A DNA stretch of 64,000 nucleotides from Bacteroidota bacterium. Lineage in GTDB: Bacteria > Bacteroidota > Bacteroidia > Bacteroidales > ML635J-15. The notes below the pieces were generated by a model. That model was not told the origin of the DNA. It saw nothing but the letters and a program-made list of their open reading frames with translations, and did not search any database. The position numbers were made by a program, and so were the translations under genes. The stretch spans positions 1 through 64,000 of the forward strand of contig JAKQEK010000328.1 of NCBI GenBank assembly GCA_029558535.1, written 5' to 3'. Positions 18,877 to 27,317 of the stretch are shown piece after piece (positions within the stretch are counted from its first letter, which is position 1; the number at the start of each line of letters is the position of its first letter).

Positions 18877-19962
18877 ATGAAAGTTTTAACTTTAGATGCA
18901 GGAGGAACAAACTTTGTTTTTTCGGCAATAAATGATGGAAAACGGCAAGGAGAAACAATCCTTAAACCTGCTTTTGGTGATAATCTTGATAAGTGCTTAA
19001 CAACTATAATAGAAGGATTTAATGAATTATCAAAAAAATCATCAAATAAGCCTGATGCAATAAGTTTTGCTTTCCCGGGACCTGCCGATTTTAACTCGGG
19101 TATTATAGGTGATTTACACAATTTACCTGCTTTTCAGGGAGGTGTAGCTCTGGGACCCATGCTGTGCGAAAAATTTCAAATCCCTGTTTATATAAATAAT
19201 GACGGAGACTTATATACTTACGGTGAGGCGTTATCGGGAACCTTACCTATGATAAACTCCAAATTGAAAAATAACAGTAATCCGAAACAATATAAAAACA
19301 TTTTTGGAATGACCATTGGGACGGGCTTTGGCGGAGGAATGGTTCATGACGGAATTTTGATTAAAGGCGACAGTATTGCTGCGGGAGAAATATGGGTAAC
19401 CTCAAACAGACAAAGCACTGAGCTGAATAGTGAAGAGGGAATAAGCATAAGGGCAGTAAGACATTTTTTCTCAGAATTTGCCAATATAAATTTTAACGAT
19501 TGTCCTCAACCAAAAGAAATATTCGAAATAGGAATCGACAAAATAAAGGGCAACAAAGAAGCTGCTATTTTAGCTTATAATAAATTGGGGAAATTCATAG
19601 GAGACTCTGTTGCAAATATAATAACCCTCTTTGACGGAATAGTTGTAATTGGTGGTGGCATTGCAGGAGCCAAGGAACTGATAATTCCGGGGATAAAATC
19701 AGAACTTAACCGTGGTTTTAATAAGTTGACAGGCGGAAAAAATCCGAGATTAAACCATAAAGTATTTTGTCTGAATCACGAAAACGAAATGAATGAATTT
19801 GTAAAACCATGTTATAAATCTATTAAACTGCCTTTTTCCGACACAGAAATCAATTATAACTACGAGCCTCGCAGTGCTTTTATGTTTTCTGATTTTGATA
19901 CCAGCGAAATGATAAGCATGGGTGCTTACTATTATGCTGCTGAGCAACTTAAGACAAAATAA
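18877..19962 (+). CDS. ROK family sugar kinase-like protein
   Basis: A 361-aa protein of the ROK fold: N-terminal phosphate loop LTLDAGGTNF, FAFPGPADF, catalytic-Asp region YINNDGDLYTYGEA, GMTIGTGFGGG, and adenosine-site GGGIAGAKELIIPG. The usual ROK zinc motif (GHxx...CxCGxxGCxE) is missing; that place reads GEIWVTSNRQSTELNSEEG with no Cys. It is likely a hexose or N-acetylhexosamine kinase. Substrate is unknown and no sugar-use genes adjoin it. The last 26 nt or so are duplicated about 560 nt downstream, marking an insertion just behind the gene. Confidence 0.82.
   Translation: MKVLTLDAGGTNFVFSAINDGKRQGETILKPAFGDNLDKCLTTIIEGFNELSKKSSNKPDAISFAFPGPADFNSGIIGDLHNLPAFQGGVALGPMLCEKFQIPVYINNDGDLYTYGEALSGTLPMINSKLKNNSNPKQYKNIFGMTIGTGFGGGMVHDGILIKGDSIAAGEIWVTSNRQSTELNSEEGISIRAVRHFFSEFANINFNDCPQPKEIFEIGIDKIKGNKEAAILAYNKLGKFIGDSVANIITLFDGIVVIGGGIAGAKELIIPGIKSELNRGFNKLTGGKNPRLNHKVFCLNHENEMNEFVKPCYKSIKLPFSDTEINYNYEPRSAFMFSDFDTSEMISMGAYYYAAEQLKTK
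19927..19952 (+). repeat. Direct repeat, copy 1 (3' end of the ROK gene)
   Basis: 26 nt here are identical to 20491-20516, and similarity continues with small differences for about 10-30 nt past the stop codon. The two copies bracket a segment of about 0.53 kb with no convincing gene. Confidence 0.8.
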
Positions 19963-20490
19963 CTTCTGCTGACTTCTATCTATTAGTGAAGTAGGAATTA
20001 CTTTTCAATACTTCAAATTCTACATCCTGCATTTTTAAATATTGATCCGTATAATTGGCGGACAAATCAATAAACAGTATTCGATGCTCCGCGGGCAGGC
20101 CTTGGCAAAACGGCGGGAAGTCCAGGCGGTGAGAACAAAACATTAGAATTGTGTCGAGCCGATATGAATAGTGCCGATGATAAATTTGTTTAGTATAATC
20201 GAGCAATTAAAATTGTGAAGATTAGACTATTACAAATTTACAATCGGTATCGTTCCCTAAAACAAATTTCAAAAGGCAAAAGGTGTATGGCATTTGTTTT
20301 AGGCCAAGGTCGACGTACAATTCTTTTGTTTTGTTCGAGGCGGGTCGGGTAGCATCGTTATGCCTTGATTTCTTTGTTACTTTCTTGACTTGTGCTGAGC
20401 TACGCCGAAGCATCAAGCAAGAAAGTAGAGAATAAAATATGGCGAATTTTAAAAACAAAATTTTAATGCAGTAATAATCAGACTGTTAAA
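19963..20490. mobile_element. Non-coding insertion of about 0.5 kb, probably an interspersed repeat or non-autonomous element
   Basis: This segment lies between two copies of the ROK gene tail. It is visibly richer in GC than its surroundings (for example 20090-20130 and 20330-20360) and holds only two short minus-strand frames (76 and 78 aa) with odd composition that do not look like proteins. It contains a strong hairpin at 20378-20427. The layout suggests insertion with duplication of the adjoining gene end, or an interspersed repeat found elsewhere in such genomes. No transposase or terminal inverted repeats were seen. Confidence 0.5.
20378..20427. repeat. Strong imperfect hairpin inside the insertion
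   Basis: A 10-bp perfect stem (20378-20387 with 20418-20427, TACTTTCTTG / CAAGAAAGTA) continues after a 1-nt bulge with CTTG/CAAG and then TGCT/AGCA. There is no T run on either side, so a terminator is unlikely; it is more like a structured repeat or element end. Confidence 0.7.
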
Positions 20491-20516
20491 TACTATTATG
20501 CTGCTGAGCAACTTAA
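20491..20516 (+). repeat. Direct repeat, copy 2 (detached copy of the ROK gene end)
   Basis: Identical to 19927-19952. It would encode the ROK C-terminus including its stop, but is detached from the gene. Confidence 0.8.
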
Positions 20517-20614
20517 AGCAAAATAAGTCTGTTTCTACTATTATATTTTTTCAAGAATCTGTTAAAAATTTGCCATCTGAAAATATTTTCCTATTTTTAT
20601 AAAAAAATACAATT

Positions 20615-21325
20615 ATGAGATTATTACTTATTAGCAATTCGACAAATGCCGGTGAAGCATACTTAGATTACCCGAAGTTTAACATTCGTGATTTTTTAGG
20701 CAGTAAGCCCGTAAAATGCTTATTTATCCCTTATGCAGGAGTTACACTTACCTGGGACAACTATGAAGCCAAAGTAAAATCGAGATTTAATGAAATTGGT
20801 CATGATATTATCTCGATTCATCACTTTGCAGACCCCATCAAGGCAATTGAAGAGGCCGAATCTATTGTTGTTGGAGGAGGAAACACCTGGAATTTGTTGC
20901 ATCATGTTCATTTAAATAAACTTATTGAGCCTGTAAGAAAAAAAGTTTTGGCAGGCACACCTTATATTGGCTGGAGTGCAGGATCGAATATGGCTTGTCC
21001 GACTCTGAAAACGACCAATGATATGCCGATAATTGACCCTTTAGGTTTTGATGCATTTAATCTTATCCCATTTCAGATTAATCCCCATTATTTGGATAAA
21101 AACCCTGATGGTCATGGAGGTGAAACCCGCGAAGACAGGATAAACGAGTTTATGGTTATTAATCCTGACATTTATATTGCCGGTTTACGCGAAGGGACTA
21201 TGTTTGTAGTCGAAGGTGAGAAAATGTCAATGATTGGGGCGAGGAATCTTCGTCTTTTTAAATTCGGAACAGAACCAAGAGAGCTAAAGCCAACAGATGA
21301 TTTTAGCTTCCTGCTTAAAGGTTGA
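20615..21325 (+). CDS. pepE: Peptidase E (alpha-aspartyl dipeptidase, family S51)
   Basis: A 236-aa protein with the S51 nucleophile elbow GWSAGSN (Ser121). Asp136 (TTNDMPI) and His158 (INPHYL) lie where Salmonella PepE has Ser120, Asp135 and His157. VVGGGNTWNLL and the late GLREGTMFVVEG are also typical. PepE cleaves dipeptides with N-terminal aspartate in the cytoplasm. Length matches the family (about 230 aa). It stands alone, downstream of the insertion and upstream of the arsenic cassette. Confidence 0.93.
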   Translation: MRLLLISNSTNAGEAYLDYPKFNIRDFLGSKPVKCLFIPYAGVTLTWDNYEAKVKSRFNEIGHDIISIHHFADPIKAIEEAESIVVGGGNTWNLLHHVHLNKLIEPVRKKVLAGTPYIGWSAGSNMACPTLKTTNDMPIIDPLGFDAFNLIPFQINPHYLDKNPDGHGGETREDRINEFMVINPDIYIAGLREGTMFVVEGEKMSMIGARNLRLFKFGTEPRELKPTDDFSFLLKG

Positions 21326-21435
21326 CAAGTTTTACTTCTGTTAAGAATCCAATATTTTTTTATGTTTTTGTTAATTATTCTTTAAATAAATACTAAAATT
21401 ATAATAATATAAATTTATTATATTATTACAGTAAA

Positions 21436-21457
21436 AGGTCTGATGCTTTATAGACCT
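21436..21457 (+). promoter_or_regulatory. Small inverted repeat upstream of sigZ
   Basis: AGGTCT (21436-21441) and AGACCT (21452-21457) form a 6-bp inverted repeat 50-75 nt before sigZ, and GGTCTGA recurs nearer the gene. It could be an operator or short leader hairpin; support is weak. Confidence 0.3.
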
Positions 21458-21509
21458 ATACATTTAGATTTGGTTGTAATGGTCTGACGACATACAGAAA
21501 TATTGAACT

Positions 21510-22058
21510 ATGCAAAACAGATTAGAACTTATTTGGAATGAATTTCACAAAGAATTGGACAGATTTATATTCAGTCATATTAAGGATAGAGAAATCACTA
21601 ATGACATATTACAAGATATTTTTGTTAAAATTCAATACAATATTGGTTCACTTAAAGACGAATCCAAATTAAGTTCGTGGATTTACCAAATCACAAGAAA
21701 TGCTCTTAATGACTATTTTAGAAAGTTAAAACCTCATTTTGAATTTAATGATTATGTCTTAATTGATGAAGAAAAAAATGTTGATAATGGGGAACTTGAA
21801 AAGTGCTTAAAACCATTTATTAATCAACTTGATGACAAATATAAAGAAGCCATAATCCTCACAGAATTCAATGGATTAACACAAAAACAATTAGCTCAAA
21901 AATTAGACATTTCATATTCAGGTGCAAAATCACGAGTACAACGAGCAAAAGAATATCTTAAAATTCTTTTTACAGACTGTTGCACAATACAATCTGATAA
22001 ATATGGAAATATTGTTGATTATGAGCAAAAGAGGAATTGTAATAAATGTTGTAACTAA
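21510..22058 (+). CDS. sigZ: SigZ-type RNA polymerase sigma factor with Cys-rich tail
   Basis: A 182-aa ECF-like sigma factor: region 2 (about 10-75, ILQDIFVKIQYNIGSL, SWIYQITRNALNDYF) and region 4 (about 105-155, AIILTEFNGLTQKQLAQKL, SYSGAKSRVQRAKEYL). The C-terminal 27 residues follow the SigZ pattern (DCC...YGNIVDYE...CNKCCN) and contain six cysteines, a plausible metal or metalloid sensor. No anti-sigma gene is adjacent. The next two genes are ArsM and a Cys-rich membrane protein on the same strand, so I infer it controls this cassette. Confidence 0.85.
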   Translation: MQNRLELIWNEFHKELDRFIFSHIKDREITNDILQDIFVKIQYNIGSLKDESKLSSWIYQITRNALNDYFRKLKPHFEFNDYVLIDEEKNVDNGELEKCLKPFINQLDDKYKEAIILTEFNGLTQKQLAQKLDISYSGAKSRVQRAKEYLKILFTDCCTIQSDKYGNIVDYEQKRNCNKCCN

Positions 22059-22117
22059 TTTGATTTGCGTCCTTTTAGTAATTCTGCGTCTATTGTATGT
22101 AACTTAAAAAAAATACA

Positions 22118-22909
22118 ATGACAAAAAACATTAAAGAAGCTGTAAAACAAACTTATACATCAGCAGTAAAAAACGGAAGCTGTTGTGGTTGTGGCCCATC
22201 TTGTTGTAGTTCAGAACAGTCGGCAACATTTTTAGATGAAAATTACAAAAATGTAGAAGGTTATCAAGAGATAGCAGACTATGGTTTAGGGTGTGGTTTA
22301 CCTACCGAAATAGCTGACATTAAAAAAGGAAACACAGTATTAGACCTTGGTTCTGGTGCGGGTAATGATGTTTTTATTGCAAGAAATCAAGTTGGAGAAT
22401 CAGGTAAAGTTATCGGAGTAGATTTTACCAAAGCAATGATAGAAAAGGCAAATGAAAACAAAAATAAATTAGGTTTTTATAATGTGGAATTCATTTTAGG
22501 AGATATTGAAGAATTGCCTGTTGCATCAAAATCAGTTGATGTTGTAATCAGCAACTGTGTAATGAATTTGGTTCCCGACAAAAACATAGCTTATAAGGAA
22601 GTTTTTCGCGTTTTAAAATCGGGCGGTCATTTTAGTATTTCGGATGTAGTGCTTAATGCCGATTTACCAAAAGAAATTTTAAACGCTGCCGAAATGTATG
22701 CTGGCTGTGTGTCTGGAGCATTAGAGAAAAATGAATATTTGAAAGTAATTGAAAATGCAGGTTTTCAGGATTTACAAATAAGAAAAGAACACGAGATTAA
22801 TTTGCCAGACAGTTTGCTTTTGCAATTTATCAACAATAAGGAACTTGAAGAGTATAGAAAGAAAAAAAGTGCAATTATCAGCATATCTATTAACGCTAAA
22901 AAACCTTAA
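22118..22909 (+). CDS. arsM: Arsenite S-adenosylmethionine methyltransferase
   Basis: A 263-aa class I methyltransferase with SAM motif LDLGSGAGND (near 75-84) and the three conserved ArsM cysteines that bind As(III): Cys59 in GLGCGLPTE, Cys147 in ISNCVMNLVPD and Cys197 in AGCVSGAL. The N-terminus carries an extra cluster, CCGCGPSCC (residues 22-30). ArsM methylates arsenite to volatile or less retained methylarsenicals. It lies 59 nt after sigZ and 2 nt before a Cys-rich membrane protein, forming a likely arsenic-response operon. Confidence 0.92.
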   Translation: MTKNIKEAVKQTYTSAVKNGSCCGCGPSCCSSEQSATFLDENYKNVEGYQEIADYGLGCGLPTEIADIKKGNTVLDLGSGAGNDVFIARNQVGESGKVIGVDFTKAMIEKANENKNKLGFYNVEFILGDIEELPVASKSVDVVISNCVMNLVPDKNIAYKEVFRVLKSGGHFSISDVVLNADLPKEILNAAEMYAGCVSGALEKNEYLKVIENAGFQDLQIRKEHEINLPDSLLLQFINNKELEEYRKKKSAIISISINAKKP

Positions 22910-22911
22910 AC

Positions 22912-23448
22912 ATGAAATCAATTAAATCTAGGTTTTTAGCACTTTTTTCAAGCTTTGGTTCTCTCCTGGGTAGCTGTGGTGGAGCTTGTGGAGTAGCTTG
23001 TGCAGCAAGCGGTTGTTGTGGTAGTTATGCTCTATTTGGACTTATTGGAATTTCAAGTTCAAGTATGCAATTTTTAGAAAAACTTACTCCGTTTTTTTTG
23101 GTTCTTACTATTCTTAGTTTATCCTATGCTTTTTACAAAGCATATAAACCAAAAGTAAATTGTTGCGATTCTGAGAATAAAAATAGCGGTTCGGATTGTT
23201 GCAATACACCTAAAAAGACTAATTTTTTTCAGTCGAAATCTTTTCTTTGGGCAATTACAATTATGAGTGTTATAATGTGGACTTATCCATATTTTTCAAG
23301 ACTCAACGGCAACAAAAATAGCTGTAATTCAAATATTGAAACCGTTGACAAAGTTTCAACAGACGATAATACAACAAAAAATGATTGTTGCCCACAAACT
23401 AGTGATTGTTCATCGAAATGTGGGTCAAAAGATGAAAATAATGAATAA
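22912..23448 (+). CDS. Cys-rich membrane protein, MerT-like topology
   Basis: A 178-aa protein with about three membrane helices. The first (about 15-50) carries CGGACGVAC and GCCG; the second is near 56-77 and the third near 108-127. Cysteine pairs occur in both the loop (Cys84/85, Cys96/97) and the C-terminal tail (Cys159/160, 166, 170), 16 or more cysteines in all. Size, topology and the intramembrane Cys cluster recall mercury carriers such as MerT, but with arsM beside it a metalloid substrate is more likely. It may move or bind thiophilic metal(loid)s. Family assignment is tentative. Confidence 0.68.
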   Translation: MKSIKSRFLALFSSFGSLLGSCGGACGVACAASGCCGSYALFGLIGISSSSMQFLEKLTPFFLVLTILSLSYAFYKAYKPKVNCCDSENKNSGSDCCNTPKKTNFFQSKSFLWAITIMSVIMWTYPYFSRLNGNKNSCNSNIETVDKVSTDDNTTKNDCCPQTSDCSSKCGSKDENNE

Positions 23449-23656
23449 AAACAGCAAACAACAGCAAGGCTTTGCTCAATGTCGGGCTGAAAAAGTAGCA
23501 AAACATTAAAATATTTTATAACTTTACCAGTGGTTTGAAACATTTGGAATGACCCGTACTAAAATCCGGCTACACAATTTGTAGTAAATTATGTATAAAA
23601 ATGATGGAATTTTAAGAAGGTACTGTGAAGGTTTTGAACTGATATATATTTTAACT

Positions 23657-23664
23657 TATCTTTG
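23657..23664 (+). promoter_or_regulatory. Bacteroidota -7 element that decides the rbfA start
   Basis: TATCTTTG followed by C, 14 nt before the ATG at 23678. It lies inside a longer possible reading frame from 23591, which is why the downstream ATG is preferred. Confidence 0.6.
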
Positions 23665-23677
23665 CAAAAAAAATAAC

Positions 23678-24019
23678 ATGGAAAATTCAAAACGGCAAAC
23701 TCAGGTTGGTGGATTGATTCAAGAAGAGTTAGCCTTAATTATACAGAAAAAATTCGGAGGTCTTGTCCCCGGTCGTTTAGTTACAATCTCAGGAGTGAGA
23801 ATGAGCTCTGATTTGGGTTTGGCAAAAATTTATTTAAGCATTTTTCCTTCAAATGATGCCGGTAAAATTATCAAAGAAATAAATAATAATGTATCAAAAA
23901 TACGTTTTGAACTGGGTAATTCTATCCGAAACGATGTAAGAAGAATTCCCGAGTTGGTTTTTTATCTTGACGACAGCCTCGATTATATCGAAAAAATTGA
24001 TAACGCTTTAAATTCTTGA
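23678..24019 (+). CDS. rbfA: Ribosome-binding factor A
   Basis: A 113-aa protein starting MENSKRQTQVGGLIQEELA. RbfA features are the KH-like core with LVTISGVRMSSDLGLAKIYLS, IRFELGNSIRNDVRRIPEL and FYLDDSLDYIEKI. RbfA matures the 30S subunit by acting on the 5' region of 16S rRNA. The frame extends upstream to 23591, but that would place the start before the promoter and add 29 residues that do not resemble RbfA. The LolE-like permease follows 1 nt after the stop. Confidence 0.92.
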   Translation: MENSKRQTQVGGLIQEELALIIQKKFGGLVPGRLVTISGVRMSSDLGLAKIYLSIFPSNDAGKIIKEINNNVSKIRFELGNSIRNDVRRIPELVFYLDDSLDYIEKIDNALNS

Positions 24020-24020
24020 T

Positions 24021-25253
24021 TTGAACTTTTCATTCTATATCGCAAAACGCTATCTGATTTCAAAAAAATCAAGAAATGCCATCAATTTTATTTCTTTAAT
24101 TTCCATTTTTGGCGTAGCAACCGGTACAGCAGCACTTATCATAATCCTGTCGGTCTTTAACGGTTTTGACGACTTATTAAAAAAACTATATAACTCTTTC
24201 GACCCCGACATAAAAATAGTTTCGGCAGAGGGAAAGACTTTCGACCCTGATGACAAATTTCTCAAAACCATAAGGTCTTCAGATTTTATTGAAGATTACT
24301 CCTTTTGTCTCGAAGAAAATGCAATGCTCGAATATGGAGAAAAACAGATTATCGCTACAATAAAAGGTGTAGATAAACACTATCAAAAAGTGACCGGTAT
24401 AGATACAATGATTGTTGCAGGCAGCTATATGCTGAAAAACGATTTGGTTTCGTGTGCAGTTGCAGGTCAGGGTATTGCATTTAATCTTGGTTTAACTATT
24501 GATTTTGCCTTTCCATTAAAAATTTATATTCCCGGACGTACCAAGGAATTTAAAGGAAATTTTCAGGATGCCACCGATAATATAAATCAATGTTTGGTTT
24601 ACACAGCAGGAATTTTCGAAATACAGCAAGAATACGACACAAAATACGTAATATTACCACTTATCGAAGTTCAAACACTTTTGGAATATGAAAGCGAAAT
24701 AAGCTCCGCAGAGATTAAATTAAAAAATGGAGTAAATATTAAAGAGGCCGTTTCTAAGTTGGAAGAATCTTTAGGCGACAAATTTGATATTCTTGACCGA
24801 AACAAACAACATGAATATGCATATAAAATTATGCAATCCGAAAAATGGGCAATATTCCTGATCCTTGTTTTCATTCTTTTAATAGCATCTTTTAATGTAA
24901 TCGGTTCATTGACAATGCTTATTATTGAAAAAAAGTCTGATATTCAAATTTTAAAAAGTCTGGGAGCTGACAATAAAACCATACGCAATATCTTTTTTCT
25001 CGAAGGGTTGTTTATTTCTGCTTCGGGGGCCTTGCTGGGTTTGTTAATAGGAATTGTTGTTTGTTTTGCTCAAATAAAATTCGGCTTGGTAAAATTAGGA
25101 ACCGAAGGTTCTTTCATAATTGAAAATTATCCTGTACTTATGAATGCTGCGGATTTTGTATATGTTTTTATTACAGTTATGATAATAGGAACATTTGCGG
25201 CATGGTATCCTGTAAGATATATCACTAAAAAATTCGCCAAAATTGAGTATTAA
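24021..25253 (+). CDS. LolE/LolC-like ABC transporter permease
   Basis: A 410-aa FtsX/MacB-type permease. It begins at a TTG codon directly after rbfA; the N-terminus MNFSFYIAKRYLISKKS matches the family. One membrane helix (about 22-45, GVATGTAALIIILSVFNGF), a large periplasmic domain (50-270) and three C-terminal helices (about 275-400) match LolC/LolE, which extract lipoproteins from the inner membrane with the ATPase LolD. LolD is not in the window. Linkage to rbfA is common in Bacteroidota. Confidence 0.83.
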   Translation: MNFSFYIAKRYLISKKSRNAINFISLISIFGVATGTAALIIILSVFNGFDDLLKKLYNSFDPDIKIVSAEGKTFDPDDKFLKTIRSSDFIEDYSFCLEENAMLEYGEKQIIATIKGVDKHYQKVTGIDTMIVAGSYMLKNDLVSCAVAGQGIAFNLGLTIDFAFPLKIYIPGRTKEFKGNFQDATDNINQCLVYTAGIFEIQQEYDTKYVILPLIEVQTLLEYESEISSAEIKLKNGVNIKEAVSKLEESLGDKFDILDRNKQHEYAYKIMQSEKWAIFLILVFILLIASFNVIGSLTMLIIEKKSDIQILKSLGADNKTIRNIFFLEGLFISASGALLGLLIGIVVCFAQIKFGLVKLGTEGSFIIENYPVLMNAADFVYVFITVMIIGTFAAWYPVRYITKKFAKIEY

Positions 25254-25337
25254 AATTTATTCTCAAATATTATTCATACTCAATTAAAATACTGATTTTC
25301 ATCAATGCCATTAGTTTTGTTTTTCAACAATTTTATA

Positions 25338-25345
25338 TACTTTTG
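25338..25345 (+). promoter_or_regulatory. Bacteroidota -7 element before the ECF sigma gene
   Basis: TACTTTTG, 23 nt before the ATG at 25369. Confidence 0.5.
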
Positions 25346-25368
25346 GATGCAAATTTATATGATGCCTG

Positions 25369-25950
25369 ATGTTTCAAAAACGAAATAACTTTCCCCTGAT
25401 GACAGATGATGAACTCATCAAGCATTATAAGTTGTATGAGGATAAAGAATGTGTCGGAGAATTGTATAAGAGATATACCGGATTAACTTTTGCTATTTGC
25501 GTTAAATATCATAAAGATTCAGAAAAAGCAAGAGAGGCTGTTCTTGAAATTTTTGAAGAACTATTAGACAAATTGCTTATTCATGATATTCAGAATTTCA
25601 AATCCTGGTTACACACTGTTGCCAGAAATCATTGCTTATTAAGTTTCAGGGCAAGGAAACATCAAGAGCAATATATTGACAATTATGAAAAATATCAGAA
25701 CGATTTTATGGAACAGGATAAAGTTATGTATCCTGACTACATTGTTAAAGAAGAAAATTATAAAGAACTTGAAAAATGTATAAATCTACTTAAACCGGAA
25801 CAAAGAAACTGTATAGAATTGTTTTATCTGCAAAATAAATCATATGTCGAAACAGCACAAATAACAGGATATTCAATGAAGGAAGTTAAAACATATATAC
25901 AAAACGGGAAAAGGAATTTAAAAATACTAATGGACGAAAGAAATGAGTAA
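25369..25950 (+). CDS. ECF RNA polymerase sigma factor
   Basis: A 193-aa sigma-70 family protein: region 2 near 25-95 (ELYKRYTGLTFAICVKYHKD, SWLHTVARNHCLLSFRAR) and region 4 near 130-185 (LKPEQRNCIELFYLQNKSY, ETAQITGYSMKEVKTYIQNG). Its 3' end overlaps the next gene by 8 nt, the usual sigma/anti-sigma coupling. Target genes cannot be read from the sequence. Confidence 0.85.
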   Translation: MFQKRNNFPLMTDDELIKHYKLYEDKECVGELYKRYTGLTFAICVKYHKDSEKAREAVLEIFEELLDKLLIHDIQNFKSWLHTVARNHCLLSFRARKHQEQYIDNYEKYQNDFMEQDKVMYPDYIVKEENYKELEKCINLLKPEQRNCIELFYLQNKSYVETAQITGYSMKEVKTYIQNGKRNLKILMDERNE

Positions 25951-27310
25951 TAAACATAACATATCGGATCATTTGGAATGTTTCCCAGAAGAAATATTGT
26001 TGAAGTATATCAACGATGAATTAAGTAATGAAGAATCGGAAGCAGTCGAAAAACATATTTCGCATTGTGAAGTTTGTTCTGACTTTATTGATGGGGTATT
26101 AATGCTTGAATCAACCGACAGCTTTTTAAATTCAAAAGAAGATATAAATAAAATTATTTCAAATTCTATATCACAATCAAAAAATAAGCGAAAATTAAAC
26201 CCTGCAATGTTAAGGGCAGTTGCGGCTATTGCTTTAATTCTTGTTCTTAGTGGTTCTTATTTATTAATAAATACATTGTTATCAGACAAAAAAATCAGTC
26301 AAATTAAGACTGAAGATGAAATAATTCAAACAGTAACTAATAATGAAGAGACAGAAATATCCGGCAAAAATGATCAGATAGCTCAAACAATATCCGAATC
26401 GAAAGAAACAGAAAAAGATGAAATATTAAAATTCCCCGATTCAGGCATACTTGATATTTATAATAAAATGGGTTATCTTTCTGAAAAAGATAAAGCGAGC
26501 TTTGAAAAGGGTGCAAACGAAGAAGATTGTACAAAAACGGTTGTTGCGAACAATGAAACAGTAACACCATCACTAGATATAAGCACCGTGAGTGGAGATT
26601 TAAAAGAAAAAAAATATAGCGAAACAGAAAATTACTACGGGGGCTTTAACAATGTTTTGCCAGAGGAAACCCTGACTGAAAACTCAGGAAATATTTTAAT
26701 TGATAAAAATGAACAACCTCCATTAATAGTTGACGATTTAACTGTTATGTCTGCAATAGATAATAATCGAAAAATTTCAGGAAGAGAAAACAACAAACAA
26801 GACAGGTCAAATGAAGGGCACAATTCTAGAGTTAGTAAACAAAAAGAAATTGCTGATGCAGAAAAAGAGTTAGAGTTGACAATAAGTAGAGATGAAAGAA
26901 GCGCTGATTCGGATATTGGTTATGCTACCGGTAATGTTGCATACGCACCGGCAGGAGTTGTTACAAACCAGGATCTACCTACTTCATATTTCGAAACCAT
27001 ATCTTTTGCAAGCGTTGAAGAAAAACCTGTTTATCCCGGAGGATACGAAGCCTTAATAAAATTTGTTAAAGAAAACACTACTTATCCTGAATCAGAAGAG
27101 GTCGATTTAGGAACAGAAAGGGTAATAGTTTCGTTTATCATAGACACGGCAGGCTATGTAACTAATGTTAATGTGTTACATGGAATTAACAGTGTCTATG
27201 ATTCTGAGGCAGTAAGAGTAATAAAAATGCTACCTCGTTGGACACCGGGCAAGTTAAATGGAAAAACAGTAAATGTTTCTTTTGTTTATCCGGTTGACTT
27301 TAATCGCTAA
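25943..27310 (+). CDS. Anti-sigma-like protein with C-terminal TonB domain
   Basis: A 455-aa protein with an N-terminal zinc-finger anti-sigma-like segment (about 8-50, LKYINDELSNEE, KHISHCEVCSDF: H-x3-C-x2-C), a single membrane helix (about 88-110), a long low-complexity periplasmic spacer (110-340) and a C-terminal TonB domain (about 350-455: EEKPVYPGGYEALIKFV, RVIVSFIIDTAGYV, MLPRWTPGKLNGKTVNV). It overlaps the ECF gene by 8 nt. Anti-sigma and TonB modules in one chain could link sigma-factor control directly to outer-membrane receptor engagement; that is inference. Confidence 0.8.
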   Translation: MSNKHNISDHLECFPEEILLKYINDELSNEESEAVEKHISHCEVCSDFIDGVLMLESTDSFLNSKEDINKIISNSISQSKNKRKLNPAMLRAVAAIALILVLSGSYLLINTLLSDKKISQIKTEDEIIQTVTNNEETEISGKNDQIAQTISESKETEKDEILKFPDSGILDIYNKMGYLSEKDKASFEKGANEEDCTKTVVANNETVTPSLDISTVSGDLKEKKYSETENYYGGFNNVLPEETLTENSGNILIDKNEQPPLIVDDLTVMSAIDNNRKISGRENNKQDRSNEGHNSRVSKQKEIADAEKELELTISRDERSADSDIGYATGNVAYAPAGVVTNQDLPTSYFETISFASVEEKPVYPGGYEALIKFVKENTTYPESEEVDLGTERVIVSFIIDTAGYVTNVNVLHGINSVYDSEAVRVIKMLPRWTPGKLNGKTVNVSFVYPVDFNR

Positions 27311-27317
27311 TAATAAA

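Noticed and set aside
19976-20458. Two minus-strand frames (76 and 78 aa) in the insertion as genes
   Set aside because: No signal, domain, promoter or coding-like composition; they lie in a structured, apparently repeated non-coding segment.
23441-23509. A 22-codon frame overlapping the end of the Cys-rich membrane gene
   Set aside because: Too short, no recognisable motif; probably chance.
23591-23677. Longer N-terminus for RbfA
   Set aside because: The Bacteroidota promoter at 23657-23664 lies inside it, and the RbfA family sequence begins at 23678.
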